Shown one piece after another: positions 25,479 to 33,886 of a stretch of DNA of 40,172 nt. The stretch spans positions 1 to 40,172 of the forward strand of contig PLYN01000036.1 of assembly GCA_003151815.1 (NCBI GenBank), in the 5' to 3' direction. A program made the position numbers and the translations under genes. How positions within the stretch are numbered: the first letter of the stretch is position 1; every line of letters starts with the position of its first letter. The notes below the pieces were generated by a model, which did not search any database, was not told where the DNA came from, and saw nothing but the letters and a program-made list of their open reading frames with translations. The DNA is from Bacteroidota bacterium (GTDB lineage: Bacteria > Bacteroidota > Bacteroidia > 2-12-FULL-35-15).

Positions 25479-26672
25479 TTACCCCCAATCAACTTTTATT
25501 AATTGATCTTTTACCATTTGTTCGTTTATATGAACATAACGCATAGTTGTTTTTATGTCACTATGCTGTAAAAGCTTCATTAAAACCCCCAAAGGCACTT
25601 TATTCGCCATGTATGTAGCAAAGGTTTCTCTTCCAATGTGAAAAGTTAGGTTAAATTTTATGTTTGTATCACTGGCAATAACTTTTAGATGCCTATTTAT
25701 AAACGCTTCCGGTATTTTCGGGAATACAAGTTCTTTATCCCTGTTTAAATATTTTATCAGTATTTGTTCGGGTTTGCTTTTCAAATCCTTAACTGCAAAT
25801 AGCATGTACAAAGGCATAACCGCATGTTTATTCGCTTTTATAGTGGTAAAATTTAATTCTAATCCTTTTTCTAATTCCTTTACATATTCAGTCTTTAGGG
25901 CGCAAACGTCTGATATTCTTAATCCGGTATAACAGGCAAATAAAAACATGTCCCGGACTTGTTCAAACTTATGATCATGTTTCTCAAATTTTAAATTTTC
26001 AACGGCTGACAGTTCGGTTACAGTTAAAACATTTCTGGGCTTTTCTTCGCTTTTAACTTTTACTTCTTTACAAGGGTTATCTATCTCAAATAACCCCTTC
26101 TTAATAGCTATTTCAATGAATTTCTTAATGTTTTTATGATGTTTATGAATGGTGTTTTGTGCGAACCCTTTTGTACGCAAAAAATTAATAAAGCGATCGA
26201 TAAAATCAAAATTAATTTCTGCAAATAATAAATCTTTTTGTTCCGTAAATTCTTTTATTTTTTTAATTGTGTTTGAATGTTGTATCTTGGTTTTAGCCCT
26301 CAAAATAGTATCCGCTTCAAGTTCCGACTTGACAAACTCAATATATGAATGCTTGTTATATGTGTCTTTTTTTTTAATGTGTGTTTTTATAACATCCAAA
26401 GTAAAAGGTTTGTTTTTTACATAGTATTCAGCTTTTAAATTTTCAATTGTTGATTTGAATTTTTGAAGCTGAATATTTAATGCTTCCATGTCAGCATGCC
26501 GAGTATTAATTTCTTGCCGGGATGAATTCCATTGCTTTTCATAAATTTCAATCTTAGTGCTAAAATATTTAACCTTTCCATTTTGGTAAGCCCTTAAGGA
26601 AATTACGCCTTTTTGCTTTGGCTCTTTTACTGTGTTTTTGCGGTCAAAAACAAAACTTAAATCTGTTTTCAT
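25479..26672 (-). CDS. Tyrosine recombinase (site-specific integrase)
   Basis: Phage-integrase-family protein of 397 residues, beginning MKTDLSFVFDRKN. I choose the ATG at 26672, not the frame's upstream ATG at 26747, since the 25 extra codons run through the arm-type repeat region. Domain order: arm-binding N-terminus (GVISLRAYQNGKVKYFSTKI), SAM-like core-binding domain, catalytic domain. Catalytic residues appear as TGLRISD, TTIKANKH, FHIGRET, LLQHSDIKTT and the Tyr of MRYVHI. It lies next to the tRNA-Gln attachment site and should integrate and, with the excisionase-like protein, excise the element. Confidence 0.93.
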   Translation of the reverse strand: MKTDLSFVFDRKNTVKEPKQKGVISLRAYQNGKVKYFSTKIEIYEKQWNSSRQEINTRHADMEALNIQLQKFKSTIENLKAEYYVKNKPFTLDVIKTHIKKKDTYNKHSYIEFVKSELEADTILRAKTKIQHSNTIKKIKEFTEQKDLLFAEINFDFIDRFINFLRTKGFAQNTIHKHHKNIKKFIEIAIKKGLFEIDNPCKEVKVKSEEKPRNVLTVTELSAVENLKFEKHDHKFEQVRDMFLFACYTGLRISDVCALKTEYVKELEKGLELNFTTIKANKHAVMPLYMLFAVKDLKSKPEQILIKYLNRDKELVFPKIPEAFINRHLKVIASDTNIKFNLTFHIGRETFATYMANKVPLGVLMKLLQHSDIKTTMRYVHINEQMVKDQLIKVDWG

Positions 26673-26729
26673 ATGTTGGTAAAGGGTTTTAGCTGTTTTT
26701 GTTCCTTTTGTTTCTTTTTTTTCAGAAAG

Positions 26730-26752
26730 GGAACAAAAAAGGAACAAAAAAA
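26730..26752. repeat. Arm-type repeat near the right end
   Basis: Two tandem GGAACAAAAAA units in the same orientation as 17639-17661. An inverted unit TTTTTGTTCC lies beside it at 26696-26705. The cluster sits between the chosen integrase start and the att site, 141 bases inside attR, where integrase binding could also autoregulate its promoter. Confidence 0.7.
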
Positions 26753-26863
26753 CATATATGTAGCATTAATCAATATTCCGCAAGATTAAGCACAAAAAAC
26801 ATTAAAAGGCTCGGAAAACCTTGCTACGAAGAGAGATAGTTAATGATGATGAGTGATAAGGAA

Positions 26864-26890
26864 TAAAAAAAGCCCCTCAAAAAGGGGCTT
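26864..26890 (-). terminator. tRNA-Gln terminator
   Basis: AAGCCCCT and AGGGGCTT arms (26870-26890) with a T-tract on the minus strand, immediately after the tRNA 3' end. It differs in loop sequence from the hairpins at 14983 and 17529, as expected if the present copy was supplied by the incoming element. Confidence 0.85.
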
Positions 26891-26892
26891 TC

Positions 26893-26905
26893 GTTGTCCG
26901 ACTAG
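26893..26905. repeat. attR core in the tRNA-Gln 3' end
   Basis: GTTGTCCGACTAG, identical to 17563-17575. It comprises the acceptor 3' strand, discriminator base and edge of the T stem, so integration preserves the tRNA. Confidence 0.85.
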
Positions 26906-26966
26906 GTCTCGAACCTAGACTCTTCTGTACCAAAAACAGACGTGTTGCCAATTACACCATCGGACA
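26894..26966 (-). tRNA. tRNA-Gln (UUG)
   Basis: A complete 73-base cloverleaf on the minus strand. The acceptor is TGTCCGA/TCGGACA with discriminator A, the D arm is TGGTGTAATTGGCAACAC, the anticodon stem is TCTGT/ACAGA with loop TTTTGGT (anticodon TTG), and the T loop is GGTTCGAGACC. CCA is not encoded. The 3' end is the integration site of the neighbouring element and is repeated at 17563 and 15020. Confidence 0.96.
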
Positions 26967-26975
26967 ATTTACAAT

Positions 26976-26983
26976 CAAAAATA
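26976..26983 (-). promoter_or_regulatory. -7 promoter box of tRNA-Gln
   Basis: On the minus strand TATTTTTG matches TAnnTTTG and lies 9 bases upstream of the tRNA 5' end. Possible TTG elements are 14 or 23 bases further upstream. Confidence 0.5.
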
Positions 26984-27154
26984 TGTGATTGGGGTTGCAA
27001 AACTAACAAATATAATTTTAAGAGCAATAGAATTCTTATGTTTTTTTAACCATTTGCAATCAATTAATTTTCTAATTTCGCAAGCATTCTGGAAAACGAG
27101 TGATATTTTCCATTTGTCAGCAATTTTTTAATCGAAAAATTTAGAACAAACTAT

Positions 27155-30100
27155 ATGAATACTACTTCTAATTATCAACGTCTTAATAACATCATCGGCT
27201 GGTTGGTTTTTGCAATTGCAGCTTTTGTATTTCTAAGTACCATGGAGGCTACAGCTTCATTTTGGGATTGTGGCGAATACATTGCCAGTGCCTATAAATT
27301 GGAAGTAGGGCATCCTCCCGGAGCTCCTGTTTTTGTATTGATTGGCCGCTTCTTTAGTTTATTTGCCTTTGGTGATACTTCTAAAGTTGGAATGATGGTA
27401 AATGCAGTGTCAGCATTGAGCAGTGCGTTTACTATCCTGTTTTTATTCTGGTCCATCACCGCATTAGCCCGCAAAATAACAGATAAAGAAGGAGAGTTTA
27501 CACAAGGCAGAATGTATGCCGTATTAGGTTCAGGAGTTGTTGGCGCTTTAGCATATACATTCAGTGATTCATTTTGGTTTTCAGCCAGTGAAGGTGAGGT
27601 TTATGCCATGTCCAGTTTTTTTACTGCCATTGTATTTTGGGCTATTTTAAAATGGGAACGCGAAGCCGATAACCCGCATGCCGACCGATGGATCATATTA
27701 ATTGCTTATTTGATAGGCTTATCAATTGGTGTCCATTTGTTGAATTTATTGGCTATTCCGGCAATCGTATTCATCTATTATTTTAAAAAATTCGACAAGG
27801 TAACACCAAAGGGCTTGATCATTACCGGTATTTTATCCATTGTAATATTAGGTGGCATTCAAGCAGGTATCATCCCGATGATTGTTAGTCTGGCTGCTAA
27901 GTTTGAGTTATTGTTTGTGAATACTTTAGGAATGCCTTTTAATAGCGGAACCATTATTTATGGAATATTATTAATTGGTGGAATTATTTTTGGATTGCGT
28001 TATACTGCTCAAAAAGTAAAACCAATATTAAATACCGTTATACTTTGTTTTACCGTAATTTTAATCGGTTATTCATCCTTCTTTGTATTGGTTATTCGTT
28101 CGAATGCAAATCCTCCTATGGACGAAAATAATCCCGAAAACGCCATTAATTTATTATCCTACCTCAATCGTGAACAATACGGTTCATGGCCTATTTTATA
28201 TGGTCAATATTTTTGTGCTCCGCTTGATTCCGAGCAGCCTTATAAAGATGGAAGTCCTGTTTACACTCAGAATAAAAAATCCGGGAAATACGTGATTACA
28301 GATGATCGTAAAAGTTCTATCCCTAATTACGATAAGCGGTTTTGTACTATTTTTCCACGTATGTGGAGCAGCCAGCAAAACCATGTTGTAGGATATAAAA
28401 ACTGGACGGATCCAAGAAACTATAAACAAATTAGTGTGATTGACCCGCAAACAGGCGAACCTACAACAATTGCAAAACCCACTTTTTCACAAAATTTAGG
28501 TTTTTTCTTCCGATATCAGATCGGTCAAATGTACATGCGCTATTTCCTTTGGAATTTTGTTGGCAGACAAAATGATATTCAAGGTCATGGAAATGTTTCT
28601 GATGGCAATTGGATTAGTGGTATCACTGCACTTGATGAGGCGCGTTTGGGTACTCAGGTTGGTTTACCGGATGGTGGTGATCACAACAAAGCGAAAAATG
28701 TTTTTTACGGACTTCCTCTTATTTTAGGATTAATCGGTTTGTTTTTTCACATCAAAAAAGACAATAAAAATGCAGCTGTTGTTGGCATGCTATTTTTCTT
28801 TACAGGAATAGCTATTTGTATTTATCTGAATCAAAAACCTTATGAACCGCGTGAACGTGATTATGCGTATGCAGGCTCCTTCTACGCATTTGCTTTCTGG
28901 ATCGGATTGGGCGTGTTGGCTATTTACGATTTTCTGGAAAAGAAAATGAATCAAACAACCAACGCCCTTGCAACTACCGCGGTTTGTTTATTGGCTGTGC
29001 CAACCATTATGGCAAAAGAAGGATGGGATGATCATGACCGTTCCCATCGTACCATTGCCCGTGATTTTGCTGCTGATTACTTAAATTCTTGCGCCCCTAA
29101 TGCGATATTATTTACCAATGGTGATAATGACACGTTCCCACTCTGGTATGCTCAGGATGTGGAAGGAATACGCACTGACGTGCGGGTAGTTTGCTTAGAA
29201 CTATTGAATACGGATTGGTATATCGATCAAATGGTGCGTAAAGCCTATGATTCTGACCCTGTCCCTTTTTCATTAACGCAAGATCAATATCGCCAGGGAA
29301 CACGTGACGTTGTGCTGTTCCATGATTACCACGAAACGAAGGTTCAAGGTAACATAAATGTTAAAGACCTGATCGATTTTGTAAAGATGGATGATAACGA
29401 CCACCGTGTTCAGGTAGCCAGGGAAACATATTATAATTTTTTTCCAACCAAAAATATGCGTGTACCTATTGATAGTACTACTGTTGTAAATAACGGTACT
29501 GTGCCTAAAGCTCTTGCCAACAGGATTGTAAAAAATATCGATTGGACGATGAGTGGCAGTTATGTTCAAAAAAATGATTTAATGGTGATCGATCTATTGG
29601 CACATAACAATTGGAAACGTCCAATTTATTTTGCTGCCACAGCGCCTGCCAGTTCTTATTTAAATTTGGCCCCTTATTTACAATTGGAAGGCTTGGCATA
29701 TCGCTTAGTTCCTGTTAAACAAAATGGAGAAGAAACACAGGAAACCCGCATTGCAACGGATATTATGTATGATAAAATAATGAAATTTGCCTGGGGAGGA
29801 ATGGACAAGCAGGGTATATATTTAGATGATGTATTCATCCGATCATGTGCATTAAATATCCGTCAGCGCTTTGGATCATTGGCAAATGCATTGATCGAAG
29901 AAGGGAAAAAAGATAAAGCCATTAAAGTTCTCGACAAGGTAATAGAAGTTACACCGATAGAAAATGTACCGTACGATGCAACTATTTATTCGATCGTAAT
30001 GGGCTATTATCAGGCAGGAGCATACGAGAAAGCAAATGTATTGGCTAAGAAATTATTTGATAATTATGAAAGCAACATTAAATATTATCATTCGCTTGAC

Positions 30101-30274
30101 AAAAGAGAAATGGCTGCTTTCGGTGGTGATATTGATCAGGCGCAGGATATTTGTGAACGTTTGATCTATTTCAGTAATAATTTTAAACAAGAAAAATTAT
30201 CAAAAGAATTAGAAGGTCGCTATACTGCTTTGCTTCAATCTTGTGGTTTGTCACCTAAGATGCAACAACGATAA
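27155..30274 (+). CDS. DUF2723 family membrane protein
   Basis: A 1039-residue protein. The N-terminal half is multi-spanning and begins with the DUF2723 signature MEATASFWDCGEYIASAYKLEVGHPPGAP, whose acidic residues recall the first luminal loop of PMT-type glycosyltransferases. About ten hydrophobic helices lie before residue 640. The C-terminal 400 residues are soluble and end in helical repeats (FGSLANALIEEGKKDKAIKVLDKVIEV). The family includes eukaryotic TMEM260, an O-mannosyltransferase; in Bacteroidota the acceptor is not established. It begins about 190 bases from the tRNA and appears to be ordinary chromosome beyond the element. Confidence 0.85.
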   Translation: MNTTSNYQRLNNIIGWLVFAIAAFVFLSTMEATASFWDCGEYIASAYKLEVGHPPGAPVFVLIGRFFSLFAFGDTSKVGMMVNAVSALSSAFTILFLFWSITALARKITDKEGEFTQGRMYAVLGSGVVGALAYTFSDSFWFSASEGEVYAMSSFFTAIVFWAILKWEREADNPHADRWIILIAYLIGLSIGVHLLNLLAIPAIVFIYYFKKFDKVTPKGLIITGILSIVILGGIQAGIIPMIVSLAAKFELLFVNTLGMPFNSGTIIYGILLIGGIIFGLRYTAQKVKPILNTVILCFTVILIGYSSFFVLVIRSNANPPMDENNPENAINLLSYLNREQYGSWPILYGQYFCAPLDSEQPYKDGSPVYTQNKKSGKYVITDDRKSSIPNYDKRFCTIFPRMWSSQQNHVVGYKNWTDPRNYKQISVIDPQTGEPTTIAKPTFSQNLGFFFRYQIGQMYMRYFLWNFVGRQNDIQGHGNVSDGNWISGITALDEARLGTQVGLPDGGDHNKAKNVFYGLPLILGLIGLFFHIKKDNKNAAVVGMLFFFTGIAICIYLNQKPYEPRERDYAYAGSFYAFAFWIGLGVLAIYDFLEKKMNQTTNALATTAVCLLAVPTIMAKEGWDDHDRSHRTIARDFAADYLNSCAPNAILFTNGDNDTFPLWYAQDVEGIRTDVRVVCLELLNTDWYIDQMVRKAYDSDPVPFSLTQDQYRQGTRDVVLFHDYHETKVQGNINVKDLIDFVKMDDNDHRVQVARETYYNFFPTKNMRVPIDSTTVVNNGTVPKALANRIVKNIDWTMSGSYVQKNDLMVIDLLAHNNWKRPIYFAATAPASSYLNLAPYLQLEGLAYRLVPVKQNGEETQETRIATDIMYDKIMKFAWGGMDKQGIYLDDVFIRSCALNIRQRFGSLANALIEEGKKDKAIKVLDKVIEVTPIENVPYDATIYSIVMGYYQAGAYEKANVLAKKLFDNYESNIKYYHSLDKREMAAFGGDIDQAQDICERLIYFSNNFKQEKLSKELEGRYTALLQSCGLSPKMQQR

Positions 30275-30284
30275 AAAATTAATA

Positions 30285-30342
30285 ACAGGAATTGCACGAA
30301 TTAAAATTTGTATTTCTTTCCCTTGAATTCGTGCAATTCGTG
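30285..30342. repeat. CACGAATT-type inverted repeat
   Basis: GGAATTGCACGAATT (near 30288-30302) pairs with AATTCGTGCAATTCGTGTC (30327-30344) across about 23 bases. The element lies between two same-strand genes. Its words recur at 31550-31600, so it belongs to a dispersed family. Confidence 0.7.
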
Positions 30343-30361
30343 TCAATAAAATATTAATGTC

Positions 30362-31015
30362 GTGTATTTAATTCGCCCCCCTTATCTATTAAAAAAGCTG
30401 TATTCTAAAGCCATTTGGAGAATGGATAGCAAACATAAAAAAATCTATCTGACATTCGACGATGGACCTGTACCCATTGTTACTCCATGGGTTTTGGATG
30501 TGTTAAAACAATATAATATTAAAGCAACTTTTTTTTGTGTTGGCGAAAACGTTGTAAAATATCCTTCTATTTATCAGCGTATTTTAGATGATGATCACAG
30601 TATAGGAAATCATACTTACAATCATTTGAATGGCTGGAATACGCATACTAAAACATACATTGAGAATGTTGAATTGTGTAGTATTGCTTTGAATTCAGAA
30701 AACAAAACGCAACAAACAAATTTATTTCGTCCACCTTACGGGCGAGCTAAAAAATCTCAGATCTCGTATCTCTCCGCGAAAAAACCTACAAATCAACCTT
30801 CCTATTCAATAATTATGTGGGATGTGCTGAGTGGTGATTATGATAAAAAAACCAGCCCCTCAACATGTTTGAATAATGTAATTAACAATGTTAGAAATGG
30901 TTCTATCATTGTTTTTCATGATAGCCCGAAAGCACAAATAAATTTGGAATATGCCTTGCCTCGTTTTATAGAATATGCATTAGCGAAAGGATTTGAATTT
31001 GAAAAATTGAGTTAA
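30362..31015 (+). CDS. Polysaccharide deacetylase (CE4 family)
   Basis: A 217-residue NodB-homology enzyme. Motifs in order: YLTFDDGP (catalytic and metal Asp), HTYNH (metal His pair), RPPYGR, IMWDVLSGDYD and IIVFHDS, giving a complete CE4 active site. It would remove acetyl groups from N-acetylglucosamine-containing polymers such as peptidoglycan or capsule. No signal peptide is evident; the start used is a GTG at 30362, with an alternative ATG at 30422 just before the first motif. Localisation is therefore uncertain. Confidence 0.9.
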   Translation: MYLIRPPYLLKKLYSKAIWRMDSKHKKIYLTFDDGPVPIVTPWVLDVLKQYNIKATFFCVGENVVKYPSIYQRILDDDHSIGNHTYNHLNGWNTHTKTYIENVELCSIALNSENKTQQTNLFRPPYGRAKKSQISYLSAKKPTNQPSYSIIMWDVLSGDYDKKTSPSTCLNNVINNVRNGSIIVFHDSPKAQINLEYALPRFIEYALAKGFEFEKLS

Positions 31016-31046
31016 TTGATTCTCTAAAAATCACTGATTTTATTGT

Positions 31047-31104
31047 CATTCAGAGCGCAGCGAAGAATCATTGTCAACTATCAGATTTAGCTGCGCTCTG
31101 AATG
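31047..31104. repeat. CATTCAGAGCGCAGC inverted repeat
   Basis: A perfect 15-base inverted pair (31047-31061 and 31090-31104) with a 28-base loop, lying between two convergent genes. It resembles common Bacteroidota intergenic repeats containing CAGAGCGCAGCGAAGAATC and might double as a bidirectional terminator, although T-tracts are weak. Confidence 0.75.
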
Positions 31105-31130
31105 GCAAAAAATAATGTGGTTAAAGAAAA

Positions 31131-31535
31131 TTATTTTATCATCACCCCTTTTTTATTGATGATAGGAACAAGAGTAAAGTTTTCTTCAATGATCGTTTCG
31201 GGTAAAAAAATGTATTTTTTATCATACATTACAGAGTTGAGAAAAAAACTAAGCCAAAATTCATTGTTTAGCCCGAATACACTTTCTACAATAGGTTCAA
31301 TCTTTTTAAAAGTGTTAGCAGGTACCACATCTAAAAAATGACGCAAGGTGGAGGTTTTTACTTCTTCATCATTAAAAGCACCGTAACCTTTTGATGTAAT
31401 TAAAACACCTTCAATGTCTTCCTTTTTTAAATTTATCAAGTAAACATTCCACTCCATTTCGTCCTGTTCATTTTGCTCTCTGATTATCGCAATAGCGACA
31501 TCTTCTACCGTTGGAGGAATAATATCTTTTTTCAT
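31131..31535 (-). CDS. Conserved hypothetical protein (134 aa)
   Basis: A soluble protein starting MKKDIIPPTVEDVAIAIIRE, which I prefer to the ATG two codons earlier. It contains WNVYLINLKKEDIEGVLITSKGYG and ends in a beta-rich half (KYIFLPETIIEENFTLVPIINKKGVMIK). It looks like a small protein family common in Bacteroidota; I know no function. No catalytic motif or membrane segment is visible. Confidence 0.75.
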   Translation of the reverse strand: MKKDIIPPTVEDVAIAIIREQNEQDEMEWNVYLINLKKEDIEGVLITSKGYGAFNDEEVKTSTLRHFLDVVPANTFKKIEPIVESVFGLNNEFWLSFFLNSVMYDKKYIFLPETIIEENFTLVPIINKKGVMIK

Positions 31536-31549
31536 CAGCAAATAAATTT

Positions 31550-31600
31550 GACACTAATTTCACGAATTGAAAAACAAATGAAATTAGTGTAATTCGTGTC
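31550..31600. repeat. GACACGAATT-type quasi-palindrome
   Basis: GACACTAATTTCACGAATT (31550-31568) faces an inverted unit AAATTAGTGTAATTCGTGTC (31581-31600). Word content is shared with 30285-30342. Confidence 0.7.
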
Positions 31601-31664
31601 TAAAATATTTTTTCTTTTTTGTGTTTTGAAAATTATTGTTGATGCATTCTGGCAGACTGGAAAT

Positions 31665-32834
31665 TTAATTACCGTACATTTCTAAAGCAGCATCCAGATA
31701 ATAATATACATCTCCCGGGTGATCCTGTCCGGGTAAGGATTTTTCGCGTTTATGTCCTAAACGGACAACAAGCATTTTCTTGTCAGGGATACAGAAAATA
31801 TATTGCCCCAAAATACCTCGCGCATAAAAAATATCATGCCCTTTATAATGTGGAATGATCCACCATTGGTAACCATATTTTTCATTTTTCTTTCCTGCTT
31901 CATCAACCAAGTCAGCCGGTTTTATTGAGTTTAAAACATAATCCAATGGAATGAGTTGTTTGCCATTCCATTTTCCGCTATCTAAATATAACTTACCGAT
32001 ACGAGCAAAATCACGGGCATTGGAATTAAAACAACAGGATGCTTTTTCTATTCCGTTTTCATGATCAAGGCTCCAATAGGCAGTATTTTTGGCTCCTACA
32101 GGTATCCATAATTTTTCAGAGGCATAATCACTCAATGATTTTCCTGTTACTTTTTCAAGAATACTAGCCAACAATTGCGTGTTTCCACCTAAATATTTAA
32201 ATATTTTTCCGGGCTCATCAACAGCTTTATATTTTTTTAATATTGTTTTTATGTCCTTGTCATAATAGGCAACTGCGGGATACGAAAACGGATTGATATA
32301 ATTCTCATCAAAGTTAATGCCCGATGACATGGTAAGTAAATGTTTGATGGTCACCTTCTCGTTTTTGCCTTCTTTAAATTCGGGTAAAAAATCACCCACA
32401 GGCTGATCTATATTTTTAATTTTCCCCTCATCAATAGCAGCGCCTATTAAAATACTGACTATCGTTTTTGCCGCTGAAAACGAATTGGAATACGAGTCTT
32501 CATTGAATCCATCCCAATATTGTTCGTGTACAATGGAGTCGTTTTTAATGATTATATAAGCGACCGATTTCATTTTCACAAGTTCCGTTAGATACTTTTC
32601 AGGAATCGTTTTTTTGTTATAATTTTTAGAAATGTTCCAGGGTTGTTCTTTTCCGGCTCTCACTTCACGGTTATCAAAAATTAAATATTCCGTAAGACTC
32701 GGACCCATACGTCCTTTCAATAGGGTGTTTGCAATCAATTTGTATAAATACAGTTTGCCTGAAATTAAAATGGCAAGATTTAAAATCACCAAAATAATCA
32801 GAATCCACTTACCTGTTTTTTTAAAAAATTTCAT
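31665..32834 (-). CDS. Serine hydrolase, beta-lactamase class C family
   Basis: About 389 residues from the ATG at 32834; an ATG 12 codons earlier would overlap ftsX. An N-terminal membrane anchor (WILIILVILNLAILISG) precedes a penicillin-binding-protein/class C beta-lactamase fold. The catalytic SxxK is SAAK in NSFSAAKTIVSILIG, about residue 118; YLGGNTQLLASILE and GYQWWIIPHY follow. Such proteins are usually periplasmic esterases, peptidases or PBP4*-like; beta-lactam resistance should not be assumed. The gene is 19 bases from ftsX on the same strand, probably co-transcribed. Confidence 0.85.
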   Translation of the reverse strand: MKFFKKTGKWILIILVILNLAILISGKLYLYKLIANTLLKGRMGPSLTEYLIFDNREVRAGKEQPWNISKNYNKKTIPEKYLTELVKMKSVAYIIIKNDSIVHEQYWDGFNEDSYSNSFSAAKTIVSILIGAAIDEGKIKNIDQPVGDFLPEFKEGKNEKVTIKHLLTMSSGINFDENYINPFSYPAVAYYDKDIKTILKKYKAVDEPGKIFKYLGGNTQLLASILEKVTGKSLSDYASEKLWIPVGAKNTAYWSLDHENGIEKASCCFNSNARDFARIGKLYLDSGKWNGKQLIPLDYVLNSIKPADLVDEAGKKNEKYGYQWWIIPHYKGHDIFYARGILGQYIFCIPDKKMLVVRLGHKREKSLPGQDHPGDVYYYLDAALEMYGN

Positions 32835-32853
32835 GAGAAAAAATTGTGATTGA

Positions 32854-33723
32854 TTAATAATGTAAATCATCCGCTTTTAAGCGAAGGTATTTCCTGACAG
32901 CCAAAGCAGTACTTACCCAGGAAATAATAATTCCAATTATAATTACTACTCCGAACAATGTAGTAAGCATTTTTTCATCCTGCAATTCGACCAATTCAGG
33001 TAATTGTTTTTGAGCAAAAGACAGGACTCCAATAAGCATGGAAATAGCGATAACAGCTCCGTAAATACCATGCTTAATGCCTTGTATTACAAATGGCCTC
33101 CTGATAAAACTCTGCGTAGCACCCACGAGTTGCATCGTTTTAATAATAAAACGTTTGCTGTAAATGGAAAGTCGTATAGTATTATTAATCAACGCAAGCG
33201 CAATGAGCATCAGTAATCCGCTAAAAATTAAAATAACAATGCTTATTTTTTTCAGGTTTTCATTGATCATGCTTACCATTGATTTCTGATAGACAACCTC
33301 TTTTACCAACTTGTTGCTGAGTAAATCTTTTTCAATCCAGATAAGGCTATCGGTATTCGCATATTCAGCTTTCAAATGAATGTTGATGGAAGAAAGCAAA
33401 GGGTTGTAACCTAAAAAATCAATGAAGTCTTCCCCTAAATCTTCCTGCAAACGCTTTGCAGCTTCTTCTTTAGTAATAAATTCGGTTGATTTCACATAAT
33501 CCGCAGCATCCAATGTTTTTGATAAACGTTGAATACTTACTTCTTTTGCATTGTCATTTAATATTATTTGAATGGCAATATTTTCCTTTACGTTATCAGA
33601 AAGCTTGCGGGTCTTCAGTACAATGATGGCTAATAAGCCCAGCATGAATAACACCAATGAAAGACTTACCACGGTAGTTATTGATGATCCTGCTAATTTA
33701 CGTTTTGAATATTTTTCCGACAC
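32854..33723 (-). CDS. ftsX: Cell-division protein FtsX
   Basis: A 289-residue ABC-type permease of the FtsX family: cytoplasmic N-terminus, TM1 (VVSLSLVLFMLGLLAIIVL), an extracytoplasmic domain of about 120 residues (the FtsX ECD, with ITKEEAAKRLQEDLGEDF), then three C-terminal TMs including IVILIFSGLLMLIALALINNT. Paired with FtsE it controls cell-wall hydrolases at the septum. ftsE is not adjacent, as is often the case in Bacteroidota. It is divergent from leuS. Confidence 0.92.
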   Translation of the reverse strand: MSEKYSKRKLAGSSITTVVSLSLVLFMLGLLAIIVLKTRKLSDNVKENIAIQIILNDNAKEVSIQRLSKTLDAADYVKSTEFITKEEAAKRLQEDLGEDFIDFLGYNPLLSSINIHLKAEYANTDSLIWIEKDLLSNKLVKEVVYQKSMVSMINENLKKISIVILIFSGLLMLIALALINNTIRLSIYSKRFIIKTMQLVGATQSFIRRPFVIQGIKHGIYGAVIAISMLIGVLSFAQKQLPELVELQDEKMLTTLFGVVIIIGIIISWVSTALAVRKYLRLKADDLHY

Positions 33724-33886
33724 AGTTTTTTCCTTAGTTGCGTAAAATTAATGATTATTCGATTAGTTGTTCTCTTTCAAATAAAATTGAAATAAACAAT
33801 CGGGCGTTAATAACTGCCGACCTCTTTAATATCCTCTCTTTTTTGTATATTCGCAAACTTATAATATCGTGTAGAACATCAACAAA

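Larger units (their letters stand above)
17563..26905. mobile_element. 9.3-kb integrative element at tRNA-Gln, satellite- or plasmid-like
   Basis: The element is bounded by 13-base direct repeats of the tRNA-Gln 3' end. Contents from the tRNA outward: tyrosine integrase, antitoxin and RelE/ParE toxin, plus-strand XRE regulator, excisionase-like HTH, two VirE-family ATPases with a small protein between, iteron-like array, a 192-residue unknown, a ribbon-helix-helix-like protein and a 79-residue unknown. There are no visible capsid, tail, terminase, relaxase or type IV secretion genes. The divergent repressor/xis switch plus replication module resembles phage-inducible islands or integrating plasmids. 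The borders are well supported; the lifestyle is inferred. Confidence 0.85.

Noticed and set aside
26672..26747. N-terminal extension of the integrase
   Set aside because: The 25 codons run through low-complexity arm-type repeats and resemble no integrase N-terminus.
17563..26905. Complete prophage
   Set aside because: No capsid, portal, terminase, tail or lysis genes are visible in 9.3 kb.
31665..32834. Beta-lactam resistance gene
   Set aside because: The fold is shared by many esterases and peptidases; sequence and context do not indicate antibiotic hydrolysis.
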